Shown one piece after another: positions 52,011-60,702 of a stretch of DNA of 64,000 bases. The notes under the pieces were generated by a model. It was not told the origin of the DNA and made no database searches. It was given only the letters and a program-made list of their open reading frames with translations. A program made the translations under genes and the position numbers. This stretch comes from Pseudomonadota bacterium (GTDB taxonomy: Bacteria > Pseudomonadota > Gammaproteobacteria > Burkholderiales > Burkholderiaceae_C): assembly GCA_018241225.1 (NCBI GenBank), contig JAFEEG010000001.1:310001-374000 (forward strand), given 5' to 3'. The stretch's first letter is position 1. Each line of letters opens with the position of its first letter.

Positions 52011-53518
52011 CGCGCCGCCTCCGGACTGACCAATGGCATGCCCAGTGCCACGCGGCGCACCAGCCACGGGCTGGGACGGTAACGAGGATCGCCGGTGGCC
52101 TCGTGCTGCGCGCGCAGGATTGCCAGAATGCGCGCCGCGCCGATGCGATCGCCCCATCCGAGCGGGCCGTGCGGATACCCCAGGCCTAGCTTCACCGAAT
52201 CTTCGAGGTCGGCCACACTGGCGATGCCGCGCTGCGCGATATTGGCCGCGATGTTGACGATGGTGGCCATCACGCGCTGGGCGATGAAGCCGACGCTGTC
52301 GTTGATGACGGTCACCGGCACTCCGTCGCTGGCCAGTAGCGCGTGTGCGGCGTCGCGCACCACCGATGTGGTCACGGTCGTGAGCATGAGCGTGCGTCGC
52401 AGTCCGAAAGGAGTGAGCGGATCGAGCGCGACTGTCTTCGCCGGATCCAGCCCGAGCGAAAGTGCGGTGCTCGTGGCATCCATTCCCCAAGGCTGCACGA
52501 TGGCCAGATCCGCGTCCGATCCGGCAGTGACGGGTATCAGTCCGGCATTCGCAGCCAGCGCCTTCAGCGTGTCGGCCTGCGCCGCATGCGGATCAAGGAA
52601 GAGGCGCAAGCCGGCTGCCAGCGCCGGCACCGGCCGCGATGAGGGGGGTACGGGCTTGCCATTCTCGTAGCGATACCACCCCTCCCCGCTCTTGCGCCCG
52701 TACAAGCCCGCGGCGACGCGAGGCGGCACCAAAGAGGACGGTCTGAAGCGCGGCTCCTGCTGGAACTGCTCGTAGATCGACGCCATCACTTTCGACGAGA
52801 CGTCGAGACCCGTCAGATCGAGCAGTTCGAACGGGCCCATGCGAAAGCCCATGGCGTCGCGCAGAACATCGTCCACGTCCGCAGGCGTCGCCACCTGCTC
52901 TTCCACCACTCGCAGACCTTCGGTGTAGAGGCCACGTCCCGCATGGTTCACCAGGAAGCCAGGCTGGTCGGCCGTGACCACCGCCCGGTGGCCCGCACCT
53001 TCCGTGATGGACTTGAGCACCTGGACCGTACCGGGCGCAGTGCGCACCGCAGCAATGACTTCGGCCACCTTCATCAGCGGCACGGGATTGAAGAAGTGCA
53101 GGCCCGCGACGCGCCCGGGTCTGGCGCAGCCCGCGGCGATCTCGGACACAGTGAGGGACGAGGTGTTCGTGGCCAACACGGCATCGTCCCCCAGGATGGC
53201 TTCGAGGCTCCGGAACAGCTCTCGCTTCACGCCGAGGTCCTCGACGATCGCCTCGATGACGATGCCGCAGCCGGCCAGCGCCGCCAGATCGCCGGCCACC
53301 GACATGCCGGCGCGGATGCGCTCGAACGCGTCCGGCGCGAGGCGGCCTTTCTCCACGTTGCGCTGGAGCATGCCCGCCACGTAGTCCACCGCCGCCGCCG
53401 CCGCGCCGGGCTGCGCGTCGTGGCAGCGTACTGGATGCCCCGCTTGGGCGAACAATTGAACGATGCCGCGGCCCATGGCGCCGGCGCCGACGACCCCGAT
53501 CGTGATCTTGTCTGCCAT
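52007..53518 (-). CDS. 3-hydroxyacyl-CoA dehydrogenase, PaaH-like
   Basis: A 503-residue NAD-dependent dehydrogenase with the Rossmann motif GAGAMG at 11-16, the catalytic His141/Glu153 pair in the LHFFNPVP...EVI context and two C-terminal dimerisation repeats. The size is that of PaaH-type enzymes rather than the ~300-residue short form. It oxidises 3-hydroxyacyl-CoA to 3-ketoacyl-CoA. It is preceded three nt upstream by a true hydratase, giving a hydration-oxidation pair. Confidence 0.91.
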   Translation of the reverse strand: MADKITIGVVGAGAMGRGIVQLFAQAGHPVRCHDAQPGAAAAAVDYVAGMLQRNVEKGRLAPDAFERIRAGMSVAGDLAALAGCGIVIEAIVEDLGVKRELFRSLEAILGDDAVLATNTSSLTVSEIAAGCARPGRVAGLHFFNPVPLMKVAEVIAAVRTAPGTVQVLKSITEGAGHRAVVTADQPGFLVNHAGRGLYTEGLRVVEEQVATPADVDDVLRDAMGFRMGPFELLDLTGLDVSSKVMASIYEQFQQEPRFRPSSLVPPRVAAGLYGRKSGEGWYRYENGKPVPPSSRPVPALAAGLRLFLDPHAAQADTLKALAANAGLIPVTAGSDADLAIVQPWGMDATSTALSLGLDPAKTVALDPLTPFGLRRTLMLTTVTTSVVRDAAHALLASDGVPVTVINDSVGFIAQRVMATIVNIAANIAQRGIASVADLEDSVKLGLGYPHGPLGWGDRIGAARILAILRAQHEATGDPRYRPSPWLVRRVALGMPLVSPEAAR

Positions 53519-53520
53519 CT

Positions 53521-54306
53521 CTAGGAACCTTTGAAATCGGGCTTGCGTTTGTCGAGGAAGGCCCGCATGCCTTCCGACTTGTCGGCGGTGTCGAAGAGCA
53601 GCAAGAACTCGCGGTTCTCCAGCGCGAGCGCCGCATCGAGAGGCAAGTCAGCGCCCTGCCGCAGCACGCGCCGCGTGGCCGCGACCGCCTTCGGAGGCAT
53701 GCGCGCCGCCTTCGTCGCCAGTTCCACGGCACGACCAAGCACCTGACCAGGTTGTGCAAATTCGGCCACAAGACCGAGTTGGAACGCACGCTCCCCGGTG
53801 AGCTGCTCGCCGGTCAGCAACAACAGGCTCGCGACCTGCTTGCCCACCGTGCGCACCAGCCGCTGCGTCCCGCCGGCCCCGGGCATGATGCCAACAGCCA
53901 GTTCGGGCTGGCCAAAGCGCGCACTCGCGTCGGCGACGATGAAATCACACATCAGCGCCAGCTCGCAGCCCGCGCCGAGCGCGAAGCCGCTCACGGCCGC
54001 GATCACCGGTTTGCGGCAGCTTGCCACAGGGGCCCAGTACTGGCCGAGATCAATGTCCGCCACATCCTGGGCGCCCTTGTCGACCAGCAGATTGAGGTCC
54101 GCGCCTGCCGCAAACACCACGTCGCCGCCGGCGATCACAATGGCCCGGATTCCCGCGTCTTGGTCCAGCGTCCCGATGGCCTGCGCAATCGCGGCGCGCA
54201 TGGTCAGGTCCAATGCATTGCGCTTTTCGGGCCGGTTCAGGGTGATGATGCCGACAGCCCCTTCGTGCCGCACCAGGACGGGTGCGGCTGCCGAGTCAGA
54301 GGTCAC
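53521..54306 (-). CDS. enoyl-CoA hydratase
   Basis: A 261-residue crotonase with both catalytic glutamates (CELALMCD and GQPELAVG) and the downstream PGAGGTQRL motif, the classic hydratase pattern. Of the crotonases in the long operon this is the only one fully equipped for hydration. The start is GTG 54306, overlapping the upstream crotonase's stop (GTGA). Confidence 0.93.
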   Translation of the reverse strand: MTSDSAAAPVLVRHEGAVGIITLNRPEKRNALDLTMRAAIAQAIGTLDQDAGIRAIVIAGGDVVFAAGADLNLLVDKGAQDVADIDLGQYWAPVASCRKPVIAAVSGFALGAGCELALMCDFIVADASARFGQPELAVGIMPGAGGTQRLVRTVGKQVASLLLLTGEQLTGERAFQLGLVAEFAQPGQVLGRAVELATKAARMPPKAVAATRRVLRQGADLPLDAALALENREFLLLFDTADKSEGMRAFLDKRKPDFKGS

Positions 54307-55094
54307 AGGGTGCCCTCCTTGCGCAGAAAGTCCGGTGCGCGTTTCTCGCTGAACGCGGCGTAGCCTTCCTCGAATTCATCGCCCAACAGGCACACGACCT
54401 GGTCAGACGCTTCCCTCGCCAGTTCCTCGACCAGTGAGCCCGAGACTTCGCCCAGGCGCAGCTTCATGCGACTGAACGCCTCCTGAGGCAAGTGGGCGAA
54501 CTCCGATGCCTTGCGCACGGCTGCGTCCATGACCTGGTCGTCGGACACCAGCACGTCCAGCAGACCTATCCGCTGCGCCGCTTCACCACTGACGGTCTCT
54601 CCGCTGGTCAGAATCCGGCGCGCGTGGCCTATGCCGACCCTGCGCGGCAGCGTGAGCAGTTGCCCCCAGTCCGGGACCAGCCCCAACCGGAGGAACGGAA
54701 ACATGACGCGCGTGCCGGGACCTCCAACGATGCAATCGCCCAGGAGGGCCAGACCGACCACGGCCCCGGCCGCAATGCCTTCCATCGCGCTCACCACCGG
54801 GAAGCGCGCACCAGCGAGGAGCCGACACAGGACATGGATGTGCTGCATCCGGGCGAGCGCCTGCTCCTCTGTGAGACCGCGCATGCTCGGTACGTCGCCG
54901 CCCGCCGAGAAGACCCCGCCCACACCGCCGATCACAAGGGCGCGGGTGGATCGGTCGCCCAGCAGACTGATCAGTTGCTGGGTCAACTGCTCGCGTACTT
55001 CGTAGTCGATCGCATTGCGTTTTTCGGGGCGATTGATCAGCAGCCGCGCGACGTGCGGCGCGGGCCGGTCGACCAGGACCACAGGGGCACTCAT
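54303..55094 (-). CDS. crotonase-fold protein, isomerase-like
   Basis: A 263-residue crotonase lacking both hydratase glutamates (VGLALLGD and MFPFLRLG) but carrying LVPDWG with an acidic residue. It is probably an isomerase or an enzyme with other crotonase chemistry. ATG 55094 shares a base with the thiolase stop (TGATG), and its own stop overlaps the next start. The lack of glutamates is shared with the crotonases at 2462, 26069 and 59466. Confidence 0.86.
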   Translation of the reverse strand: MSAPVVLVDRPAPHVARLLINRPEKRNAIDYEVREQLTQQLISLLGDRSTRALVIGGVGGVFSAGGDVPSMRGLTEEQALARMQHIHVLCRLLAGARFPVVSAMEGIAAGAVVGLALLGDCIVGGPGTRVMFPFLRLGLVPDWGQLLTLPRRVGIGHARRILTSGETVSGEAAQRIGLLDVLVSDDQVMDAAVRKASEFAHLPQEAFSRMKLRLGEVSGSLVEELAREASDQVVCLLGDEFEEGYAAFSEKRAPDFLRKEGTL

Positions 55095-56296
55095 CACACT
55101 CCCTCGCGGCCGACGATGGACACCGAGCAGATGTTCTGCGACGGCTGCCCGCCCAGGTTGTGGGTCAGCCCGATCTTCGGGTCCTTGAGCTGGCGCGGGC
55201 CAGCACGGCCCTGCAATTGCAGATACATCTCGTAGAGCATGCGGATGCCGCTCGCGCCGATGGGATGGCCAAAGCACTTGAGGCCGCCGTCGATCTGACA
55301 CGGGATTGCACCATCGGCGTCGAATTTACCGTCCAGCACGTCACGCACTGCCGCGCCTTCTGCGGACAAGCCCAAGTCTTCCATGGTGACGAGTTCGGTG
55401 ATGGAGAAGCAGTCATGCACCTCGGTCATGCTCACCTCTCCGGAAGGGTTTCGGATGCCGGCCTCGGCATAGGCCCGGCGCGCGGCGATGCGGGCGGTGT
55501 GCACGTAGCTGCCGTCCCAGTCGTTCGAGTGCATCTCCCAGCCGTTGGACGCCGCCACCTGCAGCGCCTTGAAGGTGACGAGGTCGCGCTTGCCCAGCGA
55601 GCGCGCGATCTCGGGCCGTGTGACGATGACCGCAGCCGCGCCGTCGGACACGCCGCAGCAATCGAACAAGCCCAGCGGCTCTGCAATGACGGGCGCCTTC
55701 AGACACTGCTCTTCGGTGATCGGTTTTTGCAGGTGCGCCTTGGGGTTGCGCGCGCCGTTGGCGTGGCTCTTGATAGACACGTGCGAGATGGCGCGCTTGA
55801 GCAAGGCAGCGTCGATGCCGTGCTTGGCTTGGTAGGCGCTGGCGAGTTGCGCGAAGTTGGCCGGTGCGACCGCGTTGGGGTACCACTGCGGAATGTAGGT
55901 GCCCACCGTGGCCACCGGCAGACCGCCGTAGCCCGTGTCCTTGAGCTTCTCGACGCCCAGCGCAATCGCAATGTCGCACGCACCGGCAGCCACGGCATAC
56001 ACCGCCGCGCGGATCGCTTCGGAACCACCCGCGCAGAAGTTCTCCACTCGCGTCACGCCGATGTTGGGCAGACGCAGCGCGATGGCCATAGGCGTGCCGC
56101 CCCGGCCGGTGCCCACATCGTCCATGTGGGTCGAGTACCACGCCGCGTCGAGCTGTTCGGGCGAGATGCCGGCGTCGGCCATGGCTTCGTTGTAAGCCTC
56201 GACCATGAGGTCCTCGGGACTGGCGTCCCAGCGCTCGCCGAACTTGCTGCAACCCATGCCGAGAATGGCGACTTTGTCCTTGATGCCGATGGCCAT
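55094..56296 (-). CDS. SCP2-type thiolase / acetyl-CoA acetyltransferase
   Basis: A 400-residue thiolase-fold protein of the SCP-x/lipid-transfer branch. The nucleophile Cys88 (ENFCAGG) and the CFGHPIGASG motif are present, so it may be a true thiolase, unlike the Ltp2-type retro-aldolases that lack the Cys. The C-terminal motif is HNLGGQPSQ. It follows three nt after the HMG-CoA-synthase-like/OB-fold protein, the arrangement in which DUF35/OB-fold partners assist thiolases or aldolases. The two probably form a complex that cleaves a 3-ketoacyl-CoA or an aldol-type bond. Confidence 0.87.
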   Translation of the reverse strand: MAIGIKDKVAILGMGCSKFGERWDASPEDLMVEAYNEAMADAGISPEQLDAAWYSTHMDDVGTGRGGTPMAIALRLPNIGVTRVENFCAGGSEAIRAAVYAVAAGACDIAIALGVEKLKDTGYGGLPVATVGTYIPQWYPNAVAPANFAQLASAYQAKHGIDAALLKRAISHVSIKSHANGARNPKAHLQKPITEEQCLKAPVIAEPLGLFDCCGVSDGAAAVIVTRPEIARSLGKRDLVTFKALQVAASNGWEMHSNDWDGSYVHTARIAARRAYAEAGIRNPSGEVSMTEVHDCFSITELVTMEDLGLSAEGAAVRDVLDGKFDADGAIPCQIDGGLKCFGHPIGASGIRMLYEMYLQLQGRAGPRQLKDPKIGLTHNLGGQPSQNICSVSIVGREGV

Positions 56297-56299
56297 GGC

Positions 56300-57778
56300 T
56301 TACTCCTTCGATGCGGTGATGTCGACGGTGGAGGCCACAGGCGTGGCCTTCCAGAAATAGCGCGTGAAGCCGCGCAATTCGTCGATGTCCTTGATACGGA
56401 ACGCCATCTCGACCTCGGTGCCGGAGGCAATGTCGCCCTTGGCGACATCGGTGAACTCCATCAGGATGCGACCGCCCCCGACGAAGTCGACCTGCCCGTA
56501 CTGATGCGGTGGCGCTCGGTGGAACGAGAGCGACTCGGCCGACCAGCTCAATACGTGACCCCGACGCTCCGCGAGCTTGTAGGGCTTTTGCGTGTCTTGC
56601 AGCGGTTTGCCTTGGTCATAGGAAATGCGCGACGGTGGGAAGTGCACCGTGCCCGTCACCTCGCAGCGCCCGGCCACCAGACCCAGGATGGCAGCGCGGT
56701 GGCGGTAGGCGGTGCTGAGCGCGGTCTTGCGGTCCTGCTCACCGCGCATGCCGCGCTCCAGCCGCAGCTGCTCCCTGAACGAGAGGAACTTGGTGTAGCT
56801 CTTCTCTTCCACACCGCGCGCGAGCCAGCCCGAGACCCCCCGCACGGGACGAAACGACTGGATGGCCGGCGTCACGCGCAGCACAATGGCCTGCGCCCCG
56901 CCGCCGAACTGCGCCACCAGAATGTGCTGGCCGGGCTGTGCGCGCTCGAGCACGGCGGCCAGCATCAACAGCGCGTGCGGAGTGCCGGTCTCGCCCACGC
57001 TGGCGGCGAGCGAATCGGCTACGGCCTCAGGTCGGATTCCGCAGGTCTTGGCTAGTTGCGCGTCCATCTTCGCAAAGGTGCTCGGGAAGACGAAATGGTC
57101 GATCGCACCGGCCTCCACGCCTGCCTTTTTCAGAGCGCTGGCGATGGCGCGAGGGCCGAGCTTGCCGATGCCTTCGTCTCGTACCCAGCGTTCTTCCCAG
57201 TGGTAGTCGATCTCTTCGCCGGTCATGCGAAAGTGATCGACGAAATCCACCGTGAGCGTGGCGCCGCCGAGGTACTCGGCAATCACGTTGCCGCTGCCGA
57301 TGCTCAGCGCCGCGGCGCCGTCTCCGTAGTCCAGTTCCTGTGAGCTGGCGGCGCGGGTCTTGCGATGGTCGGTGGCGATCACCAAGGCGTCGCCACCGCG
57401 CGCGTTCACGCGGTCCACTGCGCCGATCACAGCGCTCAGTGCAGCGCTCGGAGAGCCGCCCATGTCAAGTGCCTCGACCTCCTCGCCCAGCGTGAGGGCT
57501 TCGCACACCACGCCCGCGTTGAGCCGCTCGGCGAATGGCAGCGTACTGGACACGACCTGCACGCTGCGGATGTGGCCACGGCCATCGCCTGCGCCCAGGC
57601 AGTCTCGCGCGGCGGCCACCGCCATCGTGACACTGTCCTCGTCCCAGTTGGCCATGGAACGCGTGCCCTTGCGACCCGCGAACTGCGGCGCATACCACGC
57701 GTTGGCCTGCGCCACGGCTTGGCGACTCAGACGCAGCCGGGGAATGTAGCTGCCGTATCCAGTGATGCCTGCTGTCAT
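56300..57778 (-). CDS. HMG-CoA synthase-like domain fused to OB-fold/DUF35-like domain
   Basis: A 492-residue protein in two parts. The first ~330 residues match the fold of 3-hydroxy-3-methylglutaryl-CoA synthase (opening GITGYGSYIPRLRL; DEDSVTMA near 46-53). The position of the nucleophilic Cys appears to be Asp105 (ALDMGGSPSAAL), so condensing activity is doubtful. The last ~120 residues look like a DUF35/OB-fold domain (RCEVTGTVHFPPSR). Its zinc-ribbon cysteines are reduced to one. Adjacent to an SCP2 thiolase, it resembles the thiolase/HMGS/DUF35 complexes of archaea and the BbsAB pair. A scaffold or substrate-channel role is inferred. Confidence 0.75.
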   Translation of the reverse strand: MTAGITGYGSYIPRLRLSRQAVAQANAWYAPQFAGRKGTRSMANWDEDSVTMAVAAARDCLGAGDGRGHIRSVQVVSSTLPFAERLNAGVVCEALTLGEEVEALDMGGSPSAALSAVIGAVDRVNARGGDALVIATDHRKTRAASSQELDYGDGAAALSIGSGNVIAEYLGGATLTVDFVDHFRMTGEEIDYHWEERWVRDEGIGKLGPRAIASALKKAGVEAGAIDHFVFPSTFAKMDAQLAKTCGIRPEAVADSLAASVGETGTPHALLMLAAVLERAQPGQHILVAQFGGGAQAIVLRVTPAIQSFRPVRGVSGWLARGVEEKSYTKFLSFREQLRLERGMRGEQDRKTALSTAYRHRAAILGLVAGRCEVTGTVHFPPSRISYDQGKPLQDTQKPYKLAERRGHVLSWSAESLSFHRAPPHQYGQVDFVGGGRILMEFTDVAKGDIASGTEVEMAFRIKDIDELRGFTRYFWKATPVASTVDITASKE

Positions 57779-57811
57779 GCGTCTCTTTCTCGTAAGTAAT
57801 CGCGAAGCCGT

Positions 57812-58720
57812 TCAGGCCGCGAGGTGGCGCCGCAGGAAGCGGCCCATGTCGTCGATGGCCGCGCGTGCCTCGGGCAGCTGCGCGGGGAATTGCTGGAAGA
57901 CGTGGATCATGTGGTCCCACACCTGCAGGGTTGCGTCCACGCCCGCCTCCCTGGCGCGGGCCACGAAATCGCGCGAGTCGTCGAGCACGGTCTCGCGATC
58001 GCCCACCTGAGCGAGCAGCGGCGGCAGGCCCTGGAGGTCGGCGAACAGCGGCGAAACCATCGGGTCGGCCGCGTTGCCTTCCTTGCCCAGGTAGTTGCGG
58101 GCCATGGCCACGATCATCGGGCGTTGATGGATGGGATCGGTATCGGCCCGCGTGCCATAGCTCGCACCCGAGGCGGTCAGGTCGGTCCACGCCGACATGA
58201 GCACTGCGGCGGCCGGCAAGGCTCGGACGGCATCGCGCAGGCGCAGCAGCAAACTCAGCGCGAGGCCACCGCCCGCGGAATCTCCCGCCAGCGCTATATG
58301 CTTGGGCGCAAAGCCCTGGCCGATGAGCCATTGGTATGCGGCCGTCGCGTCATCGAGCGCGGCCGGATAACGGTGCTCGGGCGCGAGCCGGTAGTCCACG
58401 CCGAGCACGCGACACTGCGCCGCGGTGGAAAGGCCGGCCATGAGCTCACGGTGAGAGACCACTGAGCCGACTTGAAAGCCACCGCCGTGGAAGTAGAGAA
58501 TGACGCGCCTCGTGTCTGCACCCGGCGCGCAGACCCACTGGGCCTTCACGCCGTCGGCGTCTGCGTCTTCGATCCTCGCTGCCACGGGCACGCCACCAAA
58601 GAGCGCGTCCCAGTCCTGACGCATCTGCGCCACCGTGGTGTCGCGCCTCCAACTGCCATAGACCTGGCGCACGCGATCGATGACGCTGTCAACGGCGGCG
58701 GGGGTTGAGATCGTGCTCAC
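57812..58720 (-). CDS. alpha/beta hydrolase, HSL-family esterase/lipase
   Basis: A 302-residue hydrolase of the hormone-sensitive lipase family. The oxyanion motif HGGG is at 78-81, nucleophile Ser148 in GDSAGG, and the Asp and His of the triad in the GDRETVLDDS and DHMIHVF segments. It would hydrolyse an ester or lactone. The start is GTG 58720, overlapping the SDR stop (GTGA). No signal peptide, so cytoplasmic. It could open a lactone or release an ester-bound intermediate in the pathway. Confidence 0.9.
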   Translation of the reverse strand: MSTISTPAAVDSVIDRVRQVYGSWRRDTTVAQMRQDWDALFGGVPVAARIEDADADGVKAQWVCAPGADTRRVILYFHGGGFQVGSVVSHRELMAGLSTAAQCRVLGVDYRLAPEHRYPAALDDATAAYQWLIGQGFAPKHIALAGDSAGGGLALSLLLRLRDAVRALPAAAVLMSAWTDLTASGASYGTRADTDPIHQRPMIVAMARNYLGKEGNAADPMVSPLFADLQGLPPLLAQVGDRETVLDDSRDFVARAREAGVDATLQVWDHMIHVFQQFPAQLPEARAAIDDMGRFLRRHLAA

Positions 58721-59463
58721 GCGCCGCACCCCATACCGCCTGATACGCCGAGCACCTCGCCGGTGATGAAGCCGGCCTCCGCCGACGCCAAGAAGGCGAC
58801 GGCGGCCGCCACCTCATCGGATGTGCCGAGGCGACCCGCCAACGTGGCGCCGGTCATGGCCTGCAGCAGCTTGTCGCCACCGTGCTCCAGCGCCTGACGC
58901 AGCAGCGGAGTATCGATGGGACCGGGTGCGATCACATTGGCGGTAATGCCCTTGGTGCCGTTCTCCCGCGCGATGGAGCGGGTGAAGGCGATCACACCTC
59001 CCTTGGCCGCCGCGTACACCGCGCCCCCGCGCGAGCCCAGGCGTCCCGCTTCTGAGGCGATATTGATGACGCGGCCGAAGCCGGCCGACTGCATTGCCGG
59101 CAGGGCCGCATGGGTGGTGGCGAACACCGATTCGAGGTTGATCGCGATCAAGCGCCGCCAGTCGTCTGGCGTAGTTCTGGTGAAGAAGGCGTGCTGGTCG
59201 ATCCCCGCGTTGTTCACCAGAATGTCGAACGGTCCGTGCTCCGCCATGACGGCTGCCACTTGCACGAGGTCGGCTACGTCGAGTCGCACCGCGTTCGCCG
59301 CGATGTCTTGCGCGAGCGCCTGAGCGGCGCCAATGTCCAAGTCGGCAATCGTCACTTGCGCCCCATCGGCCGCAAGGCGGCGCGCGATCGCCGCGCCAAT
59401 ACCCTTGGCGCCACCGGTGACGAAGGCTTTCCGGCCTGCGGGGGACATGTGGTTGTCAGCCAT
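58717..59463 (-). CDS. short-chain dehydrogenase/reductase (FabG-like)
   Basis: A 248-residue classical SDR with TGGAKGIG at 16-23, NNAG at 84-87 and the Ser137-Tyr150-Lys154 active site. It oxidises an alcohol or reduces a ketone with NAD(P). Placed in the operon downstream of the Rieske oxygenase, it could be a cis-dihydrodiol dehydrogenase or a hydroxyacyl-CoA dehydrogenase. Sequence does not decide. Start ATG 59463 is two nt after the crotonase stop. Confidence 0.9.
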   Translation of the reverse strand: MADNHMSPAGRKAFVTGGAKGIGAAIARRLAADGAQVTIADLDIGAAQALAQDIAANAVRLDVADLVQVAAVMAEHGPFDILVNNAGIDQHAFFTRTTPDDWRRLIAINLESVFATTHAALPAMQSAGFGRVINIASEAGRLGSRGGAVYAAAKGGVIAFTRSIARENGTKGITANVIAPGPIDTPLLRQALEHGGDKLLQAMTGATLAGRLGTSDEVAAAVAFLASAEAGFITGEVLGVSGGMGCGA

Positions 59464-59465
59464 CT

Positions 59466-60305
59466 TCAACGGCCCGTGAATGTCGGTGCGCGTTTTTCGA
59501 TCACGGCCGCCAAGCCTTCGCGGGCGTCTGCCATACCGGAGAGCTGGGCCTGCATACGGTTCTCCTCCGGCATGCACGCATCAACAGTGGAGCCCAATCC
59601 GTTCCACAGCAGACGCTTGGTGCCCGCGAGCGCACCCGGCGCGCCGGCGGCGAGCTGACGCGCGAGCGCGAAGGCCTCGTCCACCAGTTTGTCGTCATCC
59701 ACCACACGGGTGATCAGACCCATGGCCAGCGCTTCCTGCGCGGTGATCACAGGATTGAGCATCAGGATCTCCGTCGCCTTGCGCAGCCCCACCAGGTGGG
59801 TCAGTGTGACGGAAACGCCGGCGTCGGGCACCATCGCCACACGCGTGGCGCCGGCCAGGAACTTCGCCGATGCGGCGGCGACTACGAAATCGGACGAGCA
59901 CACCAGTCCCATGCCGCCGCCGCCGGCCGCAAAGCCGTTCACGGCACTGACCACTGGCGCGTCGAGCCGCATCATCAAGGATGCGACGATCTGCAGGTAC
60001 GACGTGGCGACGCGGATGAAGTCCGGCAGCGTCTCGCCCTTGGAGAGGAAGGTATGCACGTCACCACCGGCGCAGAAGTTCTTGCCTTCGCCGGTAATCA
60101 GCACGGCGCGAACACGGCCGTCACCGTGCACCCGCGTCACCACCTCGTGCAAGGCCTTGAGCATGGCCATGTCCAGACCATTGGCGGCATCAGGACGGTT
60201 CAGCCGAATGTGGGCCACGCCATCGGCGTGCAGTGCCAGTAGCGCCGGGCCTTCGGAGACGATTACCTCGGGTGGTGGCGTCGTTTTATCCTGTACTTCT
60301 GTCAT
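59466..60305 (-). CDS. crotonase-fold protein, isomerase-like
   Basis: A 279-residue crotonase. The oxyanion helix reads AAGGGGMGLVC without Glu, and the second glutamate is replaced (LAGATRVA). MVPDAG with an acidic residue is present. Hydratase function is doubtful and an isomerase is more likely. About 25 extra N-terminal residues precede the domain. It is the first gene of the tight run down to 46853. Confidence 0.86.
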   Translation of the reverse strand: MTEVQDKTTPPPEVIVSEGPALLALHADGVAHIRLNRPDAANGLDMAMLKALHEVVTRVHGDGRVRAVLITGEGKNFCAGGDVHTFLSKGETLPDFIRVATSYLQIVASLMMRLDAPVVSAVNGFAAGGGGMGLVCSSDFVVAAASAKFLAGATRVAMVPDAGVSVTLTHLVGLRKATEILMLNPVITAQEALAMGLITRVVDDDKLVDEAFALARQLAAGAPGALAGTKRLLWNGLGSTVDACMPEENRMQAQLSGMADAREGLAAVIEKRAPTFTGR

Positions 60306-60365
60306 GTGTGCGTCTCCTTATGGGGCGATGCGGTCCACTGGTAGGTGCGCTAGCCCGCCATCTAT

Positions 60366-60689
60366 CTATGCGTATTCGCTGGATGCGCGCGGCATGGGGC
60401 CGTATGCGTCCGGGGTGGGCTGTAAGCCAAGCAACTCGGTGCTGCGCTCCCTTAGCAATTCGGAATCGCTTCTCAGGGCACGCTGCAGGCACTCGTGGAT
60501 GTAGCCCCTGTCGCTTTGCAGGCGGGACAGATTAACCCTCCACCCCGCGCCCGCCATCAACCATTTGAAATCGACCAGTCTGAGAAACGTGTCGTCGCTC
60601 TCTTGGCCTACGAGGTTTGTCGTATTCACGTACTCCAACTCCTGTGCTCCAGTTGCAGCGCCTGCCTCGAGAAAAAAGTACAAGAACAT
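60366..60689 (-). CDS. small hypothetical protein, 107 residues
   Basis: An open frame of 107 codons in the 397-nt gap between the oxygenase beta subunit and the crotonase. The centre (LVDFKWLMAG followed by a WRVNLSRLQSD segment and ECLQRAL) is reminiscent of small unknown proteins seen in Burkholderiales genomes, but this is from memory. The true start may be further inside than ATG 60689. It follows the beta-subunit stop by 13 nt, so it would be co-transcribed. Function unknown. Confidence 0.45.
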   Translation of the reverse strand: MFLYFFLEAGAATGAQELEYVNTTNLVGQESDDTFLRLVDFKWLMAGAGWRVNLSRLQSDRGYIHECLQRALRSDSELLRERSTELLGLQPTPDAYGPMPRASSEYA

Positions 60690-60702
60690 CGAGCGCCCAT
60701 CG

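Noticed and set aside
53752..56195. Antisense frames opposite the crotonase and thiolase genes
   Set aside because: Codon pattern and composition follow the opposite-strand genes; no start signals.
55094..57778. BbsAB benzoylsuccinyl-CoA thiolase assignment
   Set aside because: BbsA is a stand-alone DUF35 protein and other bbs genes are absent. The fused HMGS-like domain makes the comparison structural only.
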